A DNA stretch of 64,000 nucleotides from the NCBI GenBank assembly GCA_019454045.1, contig SKCR01018428.1:1-64000 (forward strand), written 5' to 3'. The notes beneath the pieces were generated by a model. That model saw only the letters and a program-made list of their open reading frames with translations, did not search any database and was not told where the DNA came from. This stretch comes from Zanthoxylum bungeanum (lineage: Eukaryota; Streptophyta; Magnoliopsida; Sapindales; Rutaceae). Position 1 is the first letter of the stretch. Each line of letters opens with the position of its first letter. Below are positions 45,630-57,571 of the stretch, piece after piece. The position numbers and the translations under genes were made by a program.

Positions 45630-46865
45630 ATTTACATTGAGGGGAATAGGTGAGAAGAGAAATACAAAGAATCAAGAGGTAATAGGCTGGACACGCAGGT
45701 CCAATTTAATAAATTCTAAATTTATTACAACAATTTCCAAAATTTCCCTCACCCATCTAATATCCATCTGATATACATTATTCATACATCACATCCATGT
45801 ATTCACACAAAGCATGTTATCAATCAATCTAATCCAATTAATTAATCTGAAAATTAATGACAATCCAATGTTCAAACAGCGATTTGATTTGCGCTAGTCC
45901 AACTCGTTTTAAGAATAAGTACTCAAAGTAAGAATTCTTGAATTATATTAAAATACAACATTAAATCCAATTTAATTTGTATTCAATACTAATTCTTTAT
46001 TTAATTCCAAATTAAATAATTACACTTTTTAATGAGCCTTTGCGACTTAGATTCTAAATCTAATCTTTACGGGTCTCAAAGCCCAATTAACATCCAGTAT
46101 CAATTTAATTAAAGTCCAATGGGCTTTCAATTAATTTATAAGGCATGGGCTTTGACAACCAAAGCCCAATAAGGAATCACCCTTTGCCAAAAATCAATTT
46201 AGGCCCATTAGACCCAATTAAAATTTTAAAGGTCCATTATATTATATTTGGACTTTATGGATATGGTTTTGGGCCCAATTGGATCCAACCAATTAACCTA
46301 AACCAAACTTGGCCCAACCAAGCCCATTAAGCCCAAATACAACATTATAAGCCCAATTCCAAATTTAGCCCAACTAATTAAATTCCAATATTCCCAATAT
46401 CACAATTTAATTAACTAAAGTGTATAGCCATAATTAATTATTCAAATTATTATTTCCAAAACACCAATTTACATAATTAATCATGCTTATCATCATCAAC
46501 ACATGTCCAACATTATTGAATAAAAAAAAATCATCTCATTTCCATGCTTATAGCTCACGGTAATTTGGGGATTTAATGTCCAATTCCGATTTCAATCCAA
46601 TTGAATCTCAAATCAACATTTCCCAAGTCTTTCAACTCATCCAATGACCAAAAAATAAAAATCACCATGACATTAGGGCATCAACACCATTCGGCCAAGC
46701 CAAATTTTTGGGGAAAAATTATTCCAATTCAATTTTCATCAAATTGATCACAAATAACTATAAGTTATTATCATTCAAGCATACTCAATCAATCAATTTT
46801 ATCAAATCATGCTCAAATCAATTTTACCCAAATTTTACCCTTATTCAATTTCATGCTTAATCAAG
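45630..46865 (-). other. Copia leader fragment of a second half-element
   Basis: This matches 11026-12444 in the same orientation and starts abruptly in mid-leader with TTACATTGAGGGGAAT. It carries a GGCCCA/TGGGCC cluster at about 46080-46380. No gene is visible. Confidence 0.75.
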
Positions 46866-46878
46866 GCTCTTGATACCA
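46866..46878 (-). promoter_or_regulatory. Primer binding site
   Basis: The minus strand reads TGGTATCAAGAGC. It differs from the tRNA-iMet complement by one inserted A. Confidence 0.85.
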
Positions 46879-46879
46879 T

Positions 46880-48855
46880 TGTTGGGTTTTCTAGGTTATC
46901 CCAAGATCAAATTAAGTTATGAAAAGTGCGAATACAACAAAGTAAAGTTGCGGAAATACTCACTTTGATCGGATTTGCGATGCGACGAACACAAAAATTT
47001 TCCTCCTCCATGGAAGCTCTCGGCCAAGGTCCATTTTTGTGCTCCTTGTATTGTCTTCAAGCTCCAAGCTTTGGGTGTGGATTCCATGCTCATGAATGGG
47101 TTTCCCTATCACCTTTGTAAGACTCATTTGGTGTGCTAGCACTCTTGAAAAATTTCAAAAATTCTTCACATTCATCCTTGTGTTGCTCACGGCAAAAGGA
47201 AAAATATTTGGGAGAGAAATGGCTCAAAGCCGTGAGGTAGGGAGAGAAGAGAGATGATGTTGTGTTGTGTTGGATTTTTTTCAAAAAACTAATACCAATT
47301 TCCAAATTCAAAATTTGGCACAAGACTTTAAGTCTTCAACCACTTCCATCAATCACAAAAGTGACAAGCATCACATCACTCAAAGTTGATGTGACTTCCA
47401 TCACAAGAATGACTAATGATGTGACGCGTGATGTGACTTGTGGGCCCCACTTGATTCGAAATGCGAGTGGGCCCGCAAACACTCCCGAGCTCGGGTTCGC
47501 TAATTCCGAATTAACGAATTTCCCGTTGAGACGTAATTAAATCAAATTTTTATTTAAATAATTATGCCTAGTAAAATTACTATTCACGTCGCTAACGAAT
47601 TAATTCTAAATTAACTCGTTCGCCCGAATTAAAATCCAATTTTAATTCCGCGTCGAAATCTAATTTCGTATAATATATCAAATATATTATTTTATCGATT
47701 AATTCCAAATTAATCGTTCTCTCTCTTTAAATAGTATTTTATCCCTGATAAAATATCTCTGTAATTAATCCTAGATTACATTTCTCTCTTTTATAATTAA
47801 TCCTAGATTAATTATTTACGAGTCATACGTCATTGGTGAATCTTCGGGAAGCGACCCATGAGATCCCCGGATATGTTGGCAGTAAATCCGGTTGTCGAAC
47901 TATCCGAACACGTACGTACCTATTACTACGTTTTTACCGATTTACAAGACATGGTTGGCTTCTAGCAAAGCACCGTGCCTACCCAATTCTCCAGAAATAT
48001 TCTTAAAGGAATATGTAATCTATGTCAGGCGTAGTATATGTAGTATTGCGTATTGCGATCCAGTATCAGATGTCACGTGCTAGGCCTGGGGCTGGAATTG
48101 TGTCTGCCCCGTACGAAGCACATATCAGATCTCTGGTAACTAGTCTTTATAATCAGATAACTATGACCTTGTCATATTATCCCGATAGCTGCAGCATATA
48201 AGAGCACCAGTTACGTATCCTACATGACCATCATCTCCATATGACTGGAGTGATACTTCCATCTTGACATCACACCCAATACACTACAATTCTCAATATA
48301 CCCAGAAGAGGCGTACACAGAACCTGTTAAAGCCCTGACGACCAAAACCAAAGTATATTGATTGTCGCAAGTATTAGCGGTGCAAGTCTCAGGTTAAGAC
48401 CAAATACACCTACCCTGATTCGGACTTCCATAGACACATAGTCATACTACCAATGGAATTCCGAGGGGTCTATCCAGAGCGAAGCTGTTTCCGTACCATC
48501 GGTAAACACAACCTCCTATTACACTTGCATAAGTATCCAATACTTAAATATATGAGAACTATGCTGTTATGCTCCCATAACACGCACAAGTGCAATACTA
48601 GTCTATTCCTTATTATCGATGTCCAATCTCGATAATACTCCGACTATGGATGTTTTAATGATTAAACCTTCATTGATTGATATTGTCTCATATCTTATCA
48701 ATCTGGAACTAATCATATAGACTTTTATCATTTATATATCTCGGTAATCTAATTACAAATGATAAAAGAGAAATTTCCTTTGTCACATAGTTAATTTGTA
48801 CAACAACACCATGTTATGTACAAATAGTGATGTTATGGGTCATAATTGTCCAACA
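46880..48855 (-). mobile_element. Copia 5' LTR, TGTTGGGTTTTC subfamily
   Basis: It starts TGTTGGGTTTTC and ends CCAACA, is 1976 bases long, and has the PBS on its left. It is closest to the truncated LTR at 28278-30081. Right of it is unrelated Athila-type LTR sequence. No target duplication can be paired because its left part is truncated. Confidence 0.88.
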
Positions 48856-49683
48856 ACATCCTATATGGCTGGTTGGTAATATCATTGATAAATTCTATAT
48901 TATAGTAAGGGAGATTTCTAAATTAGAAATAGTAAAGGTGGATCCCTAACCCCCAGCATTTTATTTTTATTCTATGGAAGTGATGAAACACAATATCCAC
49001 ACATTTAATAATTGATTTTCTTTTTATGGTCAATTCTTTAGTTTGTTTATTGAGTCTTAAGCTTAATGTTTCTTGTTAATTGGCCATTAATAAGATTGAT
49101 TTGGTAAACATAAAATGAACTTGACGAAGGGATTTTAGGTTTCAGCCTTAGATTCAATAGCCCACGATCTTCCTTGAGGATAGATAACCCTTTAATAGAT
49201 TTCCTTACAGGATAGACATTTACCTGTCGGACGGGGGTAGCCACTTTTGGAACTTGAACTTAATGAATTTAGGTAATTTGGTTAACATAGACATATGATT
49301 AATTGGGTTATTTGGGTATTTGTGTCTGACCATCGACAAAGGCTTTTGCATATCTTCGTGTTCCAGGTTAGCAAACTGACTTATTACACATATATAAGAG
49401 AATCAATTCATCTTTAGGATAATATTGTGTGGAATCACAACCCTAGATCCTTGTGTCTTTTATTTATTTTTCTTAGTATCTTCTTTTGTTTATTTTATTT
49501 AAGCAAATCCACATTCAACCAACCAAAAACAATCATTCTTTTCTCCCTTAATTAGATACTTGTAAATAAATAGTATCAATAATTAATAACAACAATAGGA
49601 ATTAAGTCCTCATGGGATCGATATTTTTATACTACTTGAACGATACATGCGCTTGCGTTATAAGCGTGTGATTACGCTGGTCA
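48856..49683 (+). mobile_element. Athila-like LTR remnant
   Basis: From about 48980 this aligns with the second half of the Athila-like LTRs, for example the block with GATAGATAACCCTTTAATAG and the final GATCGATATTTTTATACTAC. It ends at GGTCA exactly where those LTRs end, but is followed by Tat-type coding sequence. The first 100 or so bases are not assigned. It is more diverged than the LTR pair at 30082/37596. Confidence 0.75.
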
Positions 49684-50112
49684 GCCAAGTGGGAGCTATT
49701 TGTTGACAGGTTGATCAATTCGCAAGGCTGTGGGGCCGGGATGATCCTCCGAAGTACAGAAGATGAGGAACTGAACTATGCTTTAAGGTTTTCCTTTGAG
49801 GCTACGAACAATGAAGCCGAATATGAGGCTATTCTGACAGGGTTAAGATTATACATAGCGGTCGGGGTCAGAGATGTGGTAGTGAGAAGTGATTCTCAAT
49901 TGGCCGTCCAACGGCTAAATTGTGAATTCCAAGCCAGGGAACTGAGTATGACTGCTTACTAAGCCGAGGTGAAGAGGATAGCTGCAGGGATAGGGAATGT
50001 GGTGTTTGAGAAGGTCGGGGGAGAATGCAACCAGCAGGCAAATTCGCTGGCTCGGCTTGCATCTTCCATCAAGTCAAAGATATCCCAGACCATTAATTTG
50101 GGATGTCTGCAA
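49684..50112 (+). pseudogene. Tat-type Gypsy RNase H remnant
   Basis: The frame begins AKWELFVDRL and has the typical features of the archaeal-type RNase H of Tat-lineage Gypsy elements: Asp in LFVD, Glu in ATNNEAEYEA, Asp in VRSDSQLAV. It then runs into the VKRIAAGIG and LARLASS segments. There is one in-frame TAA at 49960 and a frameshift near 50115. The upstream part of pol is absent. This is a fragment of a polyprotein and not a host gene. Confidence 0.85.
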
Positions 50113-50830
50113 GTTAAAAAGTGTTGGAGCGTCGGGTGTGATAGAGGTAGATGTTGAGAGAGGAACATCGTGGATGGACCTAATCAAGAGGTACCTTAAG
50201 ACGGGGGAAATGCTCGAAGATAAGAAAGAGGCGAGGAAACTGAAGTACATAAGCGCTAAGTTTTGCCTGATAGTGGGAGAGTTATACTGGAAGAGGTACA
50301 CCTGTGTGCCGATGAGGCAGATTATGTGCTTCGGGAGATTCATGAAGGGATCTGCGGAAGGCATGCAAGAGGTCAGTCAATCGCTCATAAAGCGCTAAGA
50401 CAATGGTTCTTTTGGCCAACGATGCACTAGGATGGGGTCAGAGAGGCATAAGCATTTGATGGATGTTAGAAGAACACTAACATACCTCATCAACCCCCAG
50501 AGGAACTGAAAATATTAGCAAGTCCTTGACCGTTTGCCCAGTGGGGAATAGATATCATCGGACCGATGCCCACGGGTCAGGGTCAAGCCAAGTTCACCAT
50601 AGTTGCCATTGATTACTTCACCAAACGGGTGGAAGCTGAATCACTGTCTAGAATTACTGAGAAGAGGGCAACAAATTTTTTCATGAAGAATATTGTACGC
50701 CGGTTCGGGATTCCTCAGGCTATTATTACGGAGAACAGGAAGCAGTTTGACAGTAAGGGCTTCAGAAAGCTTTGCGAAGACCTCCAAATTGCACTAAGGT
50801 TCGCCTCGTCTGCTCACCTAAAGTCGAATG
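50113..50830 (+). pseudogene. Tat-type Gypsy integrase, zinc finger and core (first part)
   Basis: This continues the same polyprotein in several frames. It holds the linker with VGELYWKR, an HHCC-type segment (EIHEGICGRHARGQ, read near 50337-50380), and from about 50527 the core with WGIDIIGPMP (catalytic Asp) and AIDYFTKRVEAE. The second catalytic Asp, normally in a SDN or TDN motif, is Glu in IITENRKQFD. The frame is interrupted at 50830 by a solo Copia LTR and resumes at 52763. Confidence 0.85.
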
Positions 50831-52762
50831 TGTTGGTTTCTATTGATGTCCCAAGATCATTTAAGCCACAAAATTGAATGAATACTATAAAGAAATGTGG
50901 CGGAAACACACTTACATTGAACGGATTGGATGTGATGCTCAACAAAATTTTCCTTCCCTTCAAGCTTCAAATTCGGCCAAGGTTGTATGTTGAAGAAGAT
51001 GATGAAGCTCCAAACTTTAATGGAAATCCATGCTCTAAGATAAGCTTCCCTATCACTTTGTTTGATCCTTGTTGTGCTAGCAAAAGATGAAAGAAAAAAT
51101 CCAATTTTTCCCTCAAATGGAGCTCACGGTTTCACTGTATTTTGGGAGAGAGAATGAGTTCTGTTTTTCTTCTTCTATTTGGCTTCTAAACCGTAAAATG
51201 ATGAATAGAAAAACAATTACCAAATATTGGTAAATGGTTTACAAAAGTCAAAGAGCATTTTGGCTCCAATTTTACATTTAATGCCCACACCTAACTCCAT
51301 CATAAATAGTGACAACATGTCACTCACCAAAAAGTGACTTAGACATCTATCACATATAAATGACAAGTGATGTGACTCGTGATGTGACTTGTGGGCCCCA
51401 CTCGAATTCGAAATGCGAGTGGCCCCGCAAACACTTCCAGGCTCGGTTTCGCTAATTCCGAATTAACGAACTTCCGTCGCGACGTAATTAAATAATTATG
51501 CCTAGTGAAATTACTATTCACATCACTAACGAATTAATTCTAAATTAACTCGTTTGCCCGAAATAAAATCTAATTTCAATTCCGCGTTGAAATCCAATTT
51601 CGTTTAATATATCGAATATATTATTTTGTCGATTAATTCCAAATTAATTTTTCTCTCTCTTCAAATAGTACTTTATCCAAGATAAAGTGTCTCCGCGATT
51701 AATTCTAGATTAATCATGCTCGAATCATACGTCATCGGTGAATCTTCGGGAAGCGACCCAAGAGATCCCTAGATATGTTGGCAGTAAATACGGTCGTCAG
51801 ACTATCTGAACACGTACGTACCTCATACTACGTTTTTACCGATTTACGAGACAAGGTTGGCTTCTAGCAAAGCGCCATGCCTACCCAATTCTCCAGAAAT
51901 ATTCTTACTGGAATATACGATCTATGTCAGGCGTAGTATACCGTAGTATTGTGTATTGCGATCCAGTATCGGATGTCACGTGCAAGGCCTGGGGCTGGAA
52001 TAGTGTCTGCCCCGTACGAAGCACATATCGGATATCAAACAACTAGTCTCTTTGAATCAGATAATCATGACCTTGTCATATTATCCCGATGGTTGCAACA
52101 CAATAGAGAACCAGTTCTGAATCCCTGCGTGATCATCATCTCCATATGTCTGAAGTGATACTTCCGTCTTGACATCACATCCAATACACTACGATTCTCA
52201 ATAAACCCAGAAGAGGCGTACACAGAACCTGTTAAAGCCCTGGACGACCAAAACCAAAGTTTACCGATTGTCGCAAGTACTAGCGATGTAAGTTTCAGGT
52301 TAAGACCAAATACACCTACCCTGAAGTGGACTCCCATAGACACATATACATACTACCAATGGGATTCCGCGGGGTCTATCCAGAGCGAAGCTATTTTCTG
52401 TACCATCGGTAAAACACAACCTCCTATCGCACTTGCATAAGTATCCTATACTTAAATATATGAGAACTATGTCGTTATGCCCTCATAACGCGCACAAGTG
52501 CAATACTAGTCTATTCCGCATTATCGATGTCCAATCTCGATAATACTACGACTATGGATATTTAATGATTAAACCTTTATGGATTGATATTGTCTCATAT
52601 CATCTCAATCCGGAATTAATCATAAGGACTTTTACCATTTATATTTCAAAGTAAATAAATTACAAAACGGTAAAAGGCAATTTCATTACAACATAGTTAA
52701 TTTTGTACAAAACCACAATGTCTTTTACAAACAGTGACGTTATGGGTCATAACTGTCCAATA
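50831..52762 (-). mobile_element. Solo Copia LTR inside the Tat integrase
   Basis: It starts TGTTGGTTTC and ends CCAATA (CA mutated to TA), with the 5-bp duplication GAATG at 50826-50830 and 52763-52767. Removing it restores the integrase reading at SNGQV. It is a separate LTR subfamily whose 3' end is closest to the fragment at 1-216. Confidence 0.93.
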
Positions 52763-53325
52763 GAATGGGCAAGTGAAGGCAACGAATAAGATGATCAAGA
52801 GAAACCTGAAGGCAAGACTTGGGTCTTGTAAGGGTTTTATGGGTTGAGGAGCTGCCAGAGGTACTGTGGGCGCATCAAACGACCTATAAGAATTCTACGG
52901 GTGAAACATTTTTCTCACTGGCCTATGGGTGATAGACGGTCCTCCCAGCGGAGATCGGGGTGGCAAGCCATCAAGTACAGTACTTTGAAGAGGGGCAGAA
53001 TGAAGACCTCATCGGGCACCATCTTAATTTGATAGAAGAAAGAAAGGAAAGGTCGACAGTTAAAATTACCGTGTATTAGCAAAGGATGGCCCAGTTTTAC
53101 AACCAGAAGGTTCAGATGCGATCTTTCCTTCCCAGAGATTTAGTCCTAAGACGGGTTACTTTGAACACCATGAGGCATGAGGAATAATCATTGAGAGCTA
53201 AGTAGGAAGGACCGTATAGAATGGTCGAGATCGTCAGGTGTGTGCCTATCTCTTGGAACATCTGGATGGTACCCGACTCAAGAAGCATTGGAATGCAGAG
53301 ATGCTGAGGAAATAATTTCAATAGC
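52763..53325 (+). pseudogene. Tat-type Gypsy integrase, C-terminal part
   Basis: After the solo LTR the reading resumes with GQVKATNKMIKRNLK. The catalytic Glu position of GQxEAxNK is Lys, so the triad is doubly damaged. It continues with LPEVLWAHQTT, STGETFFSLAYG, YQQRMAQFYN, RDLVLRRVTLNT and EGPYRMVEI, in more than one frame with stops. These are the usual closing segments of Tat integrases. Confidence 0.85.
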
Positions 53326-53914
53326 TCTTCAAATTGTGGCCGTTGTCTGACCTACCAGCCTTCAGTTCCCCCAAAGAGCTCGGGTTAGAAGGACATTGTT
53401 AAATAACTGTTCAAAGATGTTGAAGATGATATTTTTACTAAGAGCCTCTCTTATAATGACCCTCAAAGAGTTGTAAGAAGGGCGGTAGATCCCCTTAATA
53501 TAAATGAGACTTTCCCTTTTAAATAACAAACTTGTTCACTATTCTTGTTTATTATTTGGATGAGAAAAATATGTTCAATATTCTCGTGAAATACTTGTGA
53601 TCAGGCCTCGTGAAGAGTTGAAGAACATATGGGAAGAGCACGAACCCCCTGTGACACATAATTCCCAGGCGTCATTACCAAACTCCCGCGGCAGAACGTG
53701 ACTACTCAAAGACCTGTATTTTTTAGGAATATAGCATGAAGACCTACGTGGCATTCGGTACCTCGGGGTAACCATATCATGTCTGGTGGAAGGGCCAGCG
53801 TGGCGTTTGGCGCCCCAAGGCAATCGTAGCACGTATGGAAGGAAAATAACTTAGGTATTACGGTACTCCTGGATCTTCATAACGTGGGGAGGGATAATTC
53901 CCCATGGCGTTTGC
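53326..53914 (+). other. Post-integrase region of the Tat remnant, no gene seen
   Basis: This probably is 3' untranslated or LTR sequence of the Tat element. A homologous copy within the window was not found. The minus-strand frame at 53575-53832 shows no recognisable feature. Confidence 0.4.
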
Positions 53915-56900
53915 TGTTGGGGTTCTGGGAGATGGGGCGTAGCAGAAGCACGGGTTCAGGCGAAATCGTATTTTAAAACTTTATCAAAATACCAAATAAA
54001 TTATTCAATATTTAATATGAATAATTTATTAATATTTCACCTAAACCTATTTATTTAATATCAAATATTAACATAAACATAGTTGAAACTTCGCGAAACT
54101 TTTAAGAAAACTGATTTTCCGCAAAATGGCCTAAAACGCGTTTTTGATCGAAACGACTACCGACACTTATGGAAAATGCCCAGGTCAGATCCAATAGTGT
54201 CGGGACAGTTCATGGGCTACTCAAACAGTGACAGATTCACTGTTTGGATAGTCGTCACTCGGTTGACTCAAAAGTCACCCGGTAACGCCGTTTTTGGTCG
54301 TTTTTGCTTATTTCAAGTCGGAAACACTTTCCGTCAATTGTGCCAACACCCAAATTACATCCAAAATATTCTAAAGATAAAAATTTCATCACAAAATCAG
54401 ATTTTGTTCCAGGTCAAACCAGAAAACGAAATTGGCCTAATTTTCACACTTAAATCCAATTTTCAACAAGATTAATCTAATTAATCCATCACCAAATGAG
54501 TCCCACCACAAATGAAAAACTCTAGAATAATTCTAGGCTATCTAAGAGTGGATCAACAACTCTAGAATGGCAATAATTTTGTTTAAAAATAATTTGAACA
54601 AATTAGAACAAAATTACACTAATTAGTTCCGTAATCTACTTCACACATAGGGGTGAACACGATTTCGGGTCAAACCGCGAACCGCACCGAACCGAACCGA
54701 ACCGCGCGATTTGAAAAAATATTAAAAATGATTTCAAACCACACCGAATCGAACCGCAAATTTCGGGTCAGTGCGCAGTTTTGACCCACACCGAACCGCC
54801 CAAACCGCAAATTATAATATGAAAGATTTAATATGTGTATAATTTTATATAGATTGCTTCCGCTACTTCAAGAGATTTAATATAAGGGTAATAAAATGAT
54901 TAAGAAATTATAAGCTTCTCGTTCAGATACAATTAAAAATTTAAAGATTAATTACAATCAACTTGGCTTTTATAGAAGATGTTTGAATTGAAACGTGAAT
55001 GGCTTATGAAATTGTTCAAATGTTATTAAAGTCGTAAATTTTTTGGTTCAGATGAAGATTTATATTATTATTATTATTTTTATGAATTGATTCAACTTTA
55101 TTCAATTTGCATTGGTTGATGAATCTAGCTTGCTCGACATTTGCTTCATTCAACATGAATCCTTGGAATGGATAATGAGTTAAATACAATAAGTGCAGGA
55201 TTTAATTTCCTTTTTAATTCTTTTGAAGAGGTGGTTATTATCAAATGTTATGAATTTATGAGAGAATTTTCAAGTTCTTTACAATTTTTGTAGAACAAAA
55301 CTCAGTCTTACAAGATGGAGTACGGATTGGAAAAGTGCTACACAATTGTATGAGCAATCTGGTGGGTAAATCTTACTATTTAATGCATTTCCCTGTATTA
55401 TTATTTGCGGTGTTATTAAAGGTTAATTAATATTTTATGTTGGGTTATTTTGGTCGTTGAATATGAAAGATTTAATATGTGTATAATTATGTATTTTTTC
55501 TCTTCAATTATAATGTGAAAACACATAAAATTTTCTTAAAAATTTTATAATCCAAACCGCCGACCCGAACCGCCCAAACCGCTAAACCACCAACCCGAAC
55601 CACCGTGGTTTTCCTTATCAAATTTGCGGTTTCGGTTTCTAATTTCCCAAACCGCCAACCCGCGCGGTTTGAAGGAAAAAACGAAAAAACCGACCCGAAC
55701 CGCACCGCGAACACCCCTATTCACACATACCCAAACTTCATTCTCCATCAACCACAAACAAAAGCCCCAAATTTTCACAAACAAAGAAACCCTAGAACAT
55801 TTCTAAGTATTCAAGAAAGCAAGAAACTAATTTACAAGCTTGGTTGTAGAAGATTACCGTTTTAATCTCATAAAAACCAAACTTTTTCTTGAATTTTTCT
55901 CTGTCTTTTTTGATTGATTACATCAAACTAAAAAATGAGTTTTCTTTTGAAGAGTGGTCGTTCATAGCAGCAAGAAAATGGAGGAGGAAGAAAACAATTT
56001 CCTTTTAAAGGAAGCTTTGACCGAATTATTGGGTATTAGGGGCATTTTGGGAATTTTTCAATTTAATCAAATTAAATCTACTTTAAATCAAATCAAACTT
56101 TACACCAACCAATCATAATTAGACAAGTGAAGTTTGATTTAATAATATGCCAAATGTTACCAATTATAACTCACCATATGTCATAACAATTATGACAAAA
56201 AGAATAAGGCTAAAAATTAATTATTTAATTATTTAACCATTAAATAATTAAACAATCAATTTACACACAGATATGTATTTTTATTTACATTAAGTAACAA
56301 ATACATATTTTATGACATGTGTCAAAATCTCATTTGACGAATAATTAATGTGTATCTAATCGTATTATGTATCAGATACAAATACACAATAATTATTAGC
56401 GGACAAAAATCCCTCAATACATGTGTTATCGTTTAACCGATTAAACGATCCGGATTAACTCATTTAATCCGATGAAGTATTATGAATAATCCGTATTATT
56501 TATATTGCGTTGCCAAAGTGCTCAACGAGTACACTTCATATTGTGGGACTCTCTAAGCTTAGGTTTATCCGTCACGAAATCCGATTTCGTGTCCATAATC
56601 CACTCACTCATGGATTATGACGACCACAAATAATCTCGCTAAACCATGCAAGTTGAGGTAATATCATACGTATAATCCCACTGTCACAGGTTATCCATAT
56701 TATACCTGGGATATAGATCGGAACGTCAAATCCGTTCGGTATATTACAGTCGACTTTTAATTAACGATCTCTAAATAACACTCGGAAATAATTTCCGATG
56801 TTATAACTCGGCCATGGATTTACTAGATCGTAAACACGTGAGGATGTATATGCCTTGTACACAGGACTGCCGGATCCTGTCTTGATACGCATAGGATATC

Positions 56901-57556
56901 ATGAGCATCAGTCCACACCCAACGAACAGGCGGAGGTCTGATCATGACTAGATCGTTGATGTGACTGCCAACAAAGTGTGGAGGATAGCTCATATATCCA
57001 CAGTGGTATCTCAAGTCGAAGGACCACTATGCTCGCTCAACTCGAGAAGGTTCATATTGACGTTGGTGTACCATCTATTAGGAAACCTTCAGTGAGTCGT
57101 TCAGTGTCTTATCAAATAAACACCTACATGTCTATACGAGTCTCTCAAGACTCATGGTTCATTGGGATAAACCATCAGACCAAGTCACGATATACGACAT
57201 GTACTGGTCTCACCAGATTTTACTAACTGACCCGTGTTAGTAAATCTTGACCATGAACTTTATTTAAGGATATACAACTAATAGTGCGCTTCCCAATGTC
57301 AATTACAAACTACGTTGTAACTGCGCATTATAGTGTAAATCATAGGGTCTTTGTCTAATATACACTTATCACTGAACTAGATTCAGTTTCCATCTAATCG
57401 TAATCACATATCTAATCACAATTAGATCGAATAAGCGTATAAAAGACAAGGGTATTACCAATTAAAATAGTAATATTATGAAAAATAGAACTGCTCGTAT
57501 TTATGAATCAGAAATAAATACGATCCGGATTGGCACTCGGAGCAGCAACCCTAACA
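53915..57556 (-). mobile_element. Long-LTR Copia-primed element, left (3') LTR with hAT insertion
   Basis: It starts TGTTGGGG and ends CCCTAACA, and aligns with 61801-64000 from the start. Without the 1080-base hAT insertion and its duplicated target the LTR is about 2.56 kb. Open frames at 54083-54475 and 56978-57226 have counterparts in the right LTR (62012-62281, 63786-63998) and are conserved as LTR DNA, not evidently as protein. Confidence 0.9.
54648..55719. mobile_element. Non-autonomous hAT-type DNA transposon
   Basis: The ends TAGGGGTGAACAC and GCGAACACCCCTA form imperfect terminal inverted repeats, flanked by the 8-bp duplication TTCACACA (54640-54647 and 55720-55727). The right LTR has the unoccupied site with one TTCACACA (about 62529-62536). 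Subterminal regions are rich in CCGAACCGAACCG-type repeats, common in plant hAT non-autonomous elements. No transposase frame is visible. A direct repeat containing GAAAGATTTAATATGTGTAT occurs at about 54820 and 55460. Confidence 0.92.
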
Positions 57557-57571
57557 ATTTCTCCCACTTGC
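57557..57571 (-). promoter_or_regulatory. Polypurine tract of the long-LTR element
   Basis: The minus strand reads GCAAGTGGGAGAAAT directly inside the left LTR. Confidence 0.8.

Noticed and set aside
54660..54800. CCGAACCGAACCG-type tract considered as a satellite
   Set aside because: It belongs to the subterminal repeats of the hAT element, with a matching tract at its other end.
56978..57226. Frame conserved at 63786-63998
   Set aside because: Conservation is that of paired LTRs of one element; no domain is recognised.
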